Below, piece by piece: positions 62,011 to 64,000 of a DNA stretch of 64,000 nucleotides. The translations under genes were made by a program, and so were the position numbers. The stretch is from Sphingobacterium sp. SGG-5 (GTDB taxonomy: Bacteria > Bacteroidota > Bacteroidia > Sphingobacteriales > Sphingobacteriaceae): the NCBI RefSeq assembly GCF_011043525.1, contig NZ_JAAKGO010000008.1, forward strand, positions 160,153 to 224,152, in the 5' to 3' direction. Position 1 is the stretch's first letter. The number at the start of each line of letters is the position of its first letter. The notes under the pieces were generated by a model, which worked only from the letters and a program-made list of their open reading frames with translations, did no database searches and was not told the origin of the DNA.

Positions 62011-63135
62011 TTACATAAATCTATTTCGGAATTGCATGAAATAATCTTCGAAAAACTTCTTTGAAAGATAAGCAGCCAATATCGTTCCCGAGATAACGGA
62101 AATATAGAAAACTAAAAAACTATAGACAGCGGAAAGTGTAAGCAGGTATGGTTTGAGAAAAAAGATAACAGTAAAAATTATAATCATATGGTACATATAT
62201 ATACCGTAAGATATCTTTCCTCCTATGTCAAGCCACTTGTTATTGAGCCAAGATGTGTTGGGGAGGACTATCGCACAATAGACTATCAGGTTTAAGAAAA
62301 GGATGTTCAAAAAAAACCAATAGAAAAGGGCAGATTCGAACAAGGGGAAATACGTTAGAAGAAAGCTGTTTGATTTGAGAAAAATGTATCCAAGTAATAG
62401 TATTAAAAAGAAGATGTTAACGGCTCGGTATTTATGGTAAAGCTGCTGTATATTTCTTTTGGTATAAAAGAGGAAATAAGCACCAATTCCCCCGAAAGCC
62501 ATGGATTCGAAAGCGTATGTAGTTATGAAATGACATATTAATGGATTCTGTATAATATGCTGATTTACCGCAACTAATAATCCGATTTTGGTAAGCAATA
62601 TTGTTAAAATAAGGAATAATGGCTTATTAGTCCATTTGAATAGGGGAGCCCATAGGAGATAGAACCATTCTTCGACGCCAATAGACCATAGTGGTTCTAG
62701 AAGATGAGAACCATATCTGAATGTTACAATGCTCGGGATAAAAAGTAAGAAAAATACCCAAGATTGGCTCAGGTTGTAAGGAAAGGCATAGTCAATGTGT
62801 AGCAAACGAAATAAAGAGGGAAACAGCACGGTACCTATAAAAAACAATAGAAAATATAGCGGCCATATTCGAATAATCCGGCGCATATAAAAGTTTTTTA
62901 TCGCGATGTTGCGAGTTTTTTTCTTTTCTTTTAATAAAAGGTAAGTGATTAAAAAGCCACTGAGCACAAAAAAAAACTTAACTGCACTTCCGCCGTTGAG
63001 GAAGAAGCTTGCCGATTCAAAAGCATCAAACCCATTTTTAGCACGTATAACTTCTCCATGATGAAATATGACGAGCAATGCGGCAAAAAAACGAAGAGCA
63101 TTTAGATTGGGGAAGAAAGATAGGTTGTTATACAT
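62011..63135 (-). CDS. Acyltransferase 3 family membrane protein (OafA-like)
   Basis: 374 residues with about ten membrane helices. Acyltransferase_3 signatures: NALRFFAALLVIFHHGEV at the N-terminus (with the conserved His), FYMRRIIRIWPLYFLLF (Arg-rich motif) and PLWSIGVEEWFYLLWAPL. It O-acetylates a surface glycan or lipid. Base composition is clearly different: sampled 60-base lines are about 28-33% G+C against about 45% in the neighbouring pyrG. It is wedged between rplS and pyrG, two housekeeping genes, so acquisition by transfer is plausible. Confidence 0.9.
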   Translation of the reverse strand: MYNNLSFFPNLNALRFFAALLVIFHHGEVIRAKNGFDAFESASFFLNGGSAVKFFFVLSGFLITYLLLKEKKKTRNIAIKNFYMRRIIRIWPLYFLLFFIGTVLFPSLFRLLHIDYAFPYNLSQSWVFFLLFIPSIVTFRYGSHLLEPLWSIGVEEWFYLLWAPLFKWTNKPLFLILTILLTKIGLLVAVNQHIIQNPLICHFITTYAFESMAFGGIGAYFLFYTKRNIQQLYHKYRAVNIFFLILLLGYIFLKSNSFLLTYFPLFESALFYWFFLNILFLNLIVYCAIVLPNTSWLNNKWLDIGGKISYGIYMYHMIIIFTVIFFLKPYLLTLSAVYSFLVFYISVISGTILAAYLSKKFFEDYFMQFRNRFM

Positions 63136-63180
63136 AATCCCGGGTTGGGTATGCTTGGCGAGTCTTTATTTAAAATAAAA

Positions 63181-63221
63181 AAAAGGCTTTTAGCTTACTT
63201 TTATATAGCCAAAACCCTTTT
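63181..63221 (-). terminator. Intrinsic terminator of rplS
   Basis: A 15-bp stem with one mismatch and a G-T pair (AAAAGGGTTTTGGCT with AGCTAAAAGCCTTTT on the minus strand), followed by a T-run. It isolates rplS from the acyltransferase gene downstream. Confidence 0.8.
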
Positions 63222-63243
63222 TTATTTAAATCTTTAGATAAGA

Positions 63244-63591
63244 TTAAACACGCTTTGTTTTGATGCGCGCTGCCTTACCGGTAAGACCACGTAAGTAGAA
63301 AAGCTTAGCACGGCGTACTTTACCGTGTGCGTTTACTACAATTTTTTCAATGTTTGGAGAGTTTACAGGGAAAATACGTTCAACACCGATACCGTTAGAG
63401 ATTTTACGAACGGTAAAAGTCGCATTAGCACCTTCGCTGTTTAATTGGATTACTGCACCTTGGTACACCTGAATACGCTCTTTGTTTCCTTCGCGAATTT
63501 TGTAATGCACACTAATGGTATCTCCTGCTTTAAAAGCGGGAATTTCATTTTTTACGACCGCTTGTTCTTCTACAAATTTTACTAAATCCAT
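63244..63591 (-). CDS. rplS: 50S ribosomal protein L19
   Basis: 115 residues, standard length. [32 protein letters not shown] and [33 protein letters not shown] are L19 signatures. It sits at the 30S-50S interface. It is monocistronic here, with no trmD or rpsP beside it, and has a short hairpin at the predicted 5' end of its mRNA. Confidence 0.97.
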   Translation of the reverse strand: MDLVKFVEEQAVVKNEIPAFKAGDTISVHYKIREGNKERIQVYQGAVIQLNSEGANATFTVRKISNGIGVERIFPVNSPNIEKIVVNAHGKVRRAKLFYLRGLTGKAARIKTKRV

Positions 63592-63880
63592 GATTTTGAG
63601 TAATTATAAACGATTTACATCCTGTAAAAATCGGAATGCAATATTACGGGTTTTATTTTAATTCTGAAAATGTTTTTTCAAATACTTGGTTTCGTATGTT
63701 TTGATGCAGTTCAAAAGTATAAAATAGGACAGAAAGCTTATCCTGAGGATATGGGAACGATGTGTTTTATGAAAATATAAAACAATAAATCAAGGGGTTA
63801 AAGCTTTTAAAAAATTATTTATTGACAAAGCTTTTTTTTAGCTGTATATTTGTCCTCACAAAATAAAGGTGATACCTTTT
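63592..63880. promoter_or_regulatory. Intergenic region between rplS and tRNA-Pro
   Basis: 289 bp without a credible gene. On the minus strand a -7-like TAATATTG (63646-63639) serves rplS, and just downstream a hairpin (63611-63633, CGATTT..ACA/TGTAAATCG with loop GGA and a 2-base bulge) begins the leader. The plus-strand half carries the tRNA promoter. Nothing else is apparent. Confidence 0.5.
63822..63852 (+). promoter_or_regulatory. Promoter of tRNA-Pro
   Basis: TTGACA (63822-63827) and TATATTTG (63845-63852; TAnnTTTG); 20 bases separate TTG from the -7 element. Transcription would begin about 20 bases before the tRNA. Confidence 0.75.
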
Positions 63881-63957
63881 CGGGGTGTAGCGTAGCCCGG
63901 TATCGCGCCACATTTGGGATGTGGAGGTCGTAGGTTCGAATCCTGCCACCCCGACCA
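63881..63957 (+). tRNA. tRNA-Pro (anticodon TGG)
   Basis: 77 nt including encoded CCA. Acceptor stem CGGGGTG pairs with CACCCCG (63947-63953), discriminator A, CCA at 63955-63957. The anticodon stem CCACA/TGTGG encloses TTTGGGA with anticodon TGG; the T-arm holds GGTTCGAATCC. All cloverleaf parts are intact. Confidence 0.97.
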
Positions 63958-63966
63958 ACAAAAATG

Positions 63967-63996
63967 AAGCTCTCTGTTCATGACGGGGGGCTTTTT
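63967..63996 (+). terminator. Terminator of tRNA-Pro
   Basis: AAGCTCTC pairs with GGGGGGCTT using several G-U pairs, followed by TTTTTT. Confidence 0.7.
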
Positions 63997-64000
63997 TCTT

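Noticed and set aside
63881..63957. tRNA-Pro as an integration site of a mobile element
   Set aside because: No integrase and no duplicated tRNA end is visible; the window ends 43 bases later, so nothing supports it.

Overview
The window is a chromosomal segment of a Bacteroidota bacterium, most likely a Sphingobacteriales member (genus not determinable from what I can see). The pointers are a type IX secretion (T9SS) gliding-motility-type C-terminal domain with a PorP/SprF partner, a lipoprotein-type TamL next to TamB, core promoters of the TAnnTTTG form, the membrane-embedded AraC regulator, and CarboxypepD-regulatory N-termini on outer-membrane barrels. Most genes are housekeeping; I found no insertion sequence, prophage, CRISPR array or integrase.

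Layout. 1-7505 (minus): tamL (cut by the window start) and tamB, an overlapping outer-membrane assembly pair. 7628-10098 (plus): an OmpR-type response regulator, its sensor kinase and a secreted PepSY-like protein whose promoter carries a tandem 11-bp repeat. 10114-14946: fabH and clpS diverge, followed by an outer-membrane beta-barrel receptor and a DUF1080 lipoprotein. 15067-32925: an adhesion/secretion locus, in which a 7-TM AraC regulator diverges from a small membrane ORF, a 4303-residue repeat adhesin with a T9SS sorting domain, a PorP/SprF protein and a PorE-like TPR/propeller/OmpA protein, closed by a strong terminator. 32990-33115 holds a six-copy 21-bp iterated array with no spacers, abutting the promoter of a class III aminotransferase. 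34355-38363: SGNH hydrolase, mtaB, thyA, folA and a cupin. 38358-42752: ddl diverging from a PASTA-mltG-thioesterase-YihY operon, across a large inverted repeat. 42840-46910: rpsA, tyrS and an AcpH-like gene. 46935-50102: an amino-acid permease, a small membrane protein and rpsF-rpsR-rplI. 50282-54481: a Crp-type regulator with a TolC/HlyD/ABC-2 permease efflux set lacking an ATPase. 54508-61914: nfuA-like, purB, a small lipoprotein, acyl-CoA dehydrogenase, yidC and pyrG. 62011-63957: an AT-rich acyltransferase, rplS and tRNA-Pro(TGG).

How the parts work together. The adhesin is probably exported by the Sec and T9SS pathways and held at the surface, with its SprF-type partner and a peptidoglycan-binding PorE-like protein encoded directly downstream; the divergent AraC protein is the natural candidate regulator, and a decamer (GTCTCATTTT) recurs three times in the shared intergenic region. 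The cell-wall cluster (ddl, PASTA, mltG) and the nucleotide cluster (thyA, folA) are conventional. The least explained items are the 21-bp array, the higher-order duplication inside the adhesin, the 17-bp inverted repeat at ddl and two intergenic tandem-heptamer spacers. All database-level statements are from family knowledge; no searches were run.
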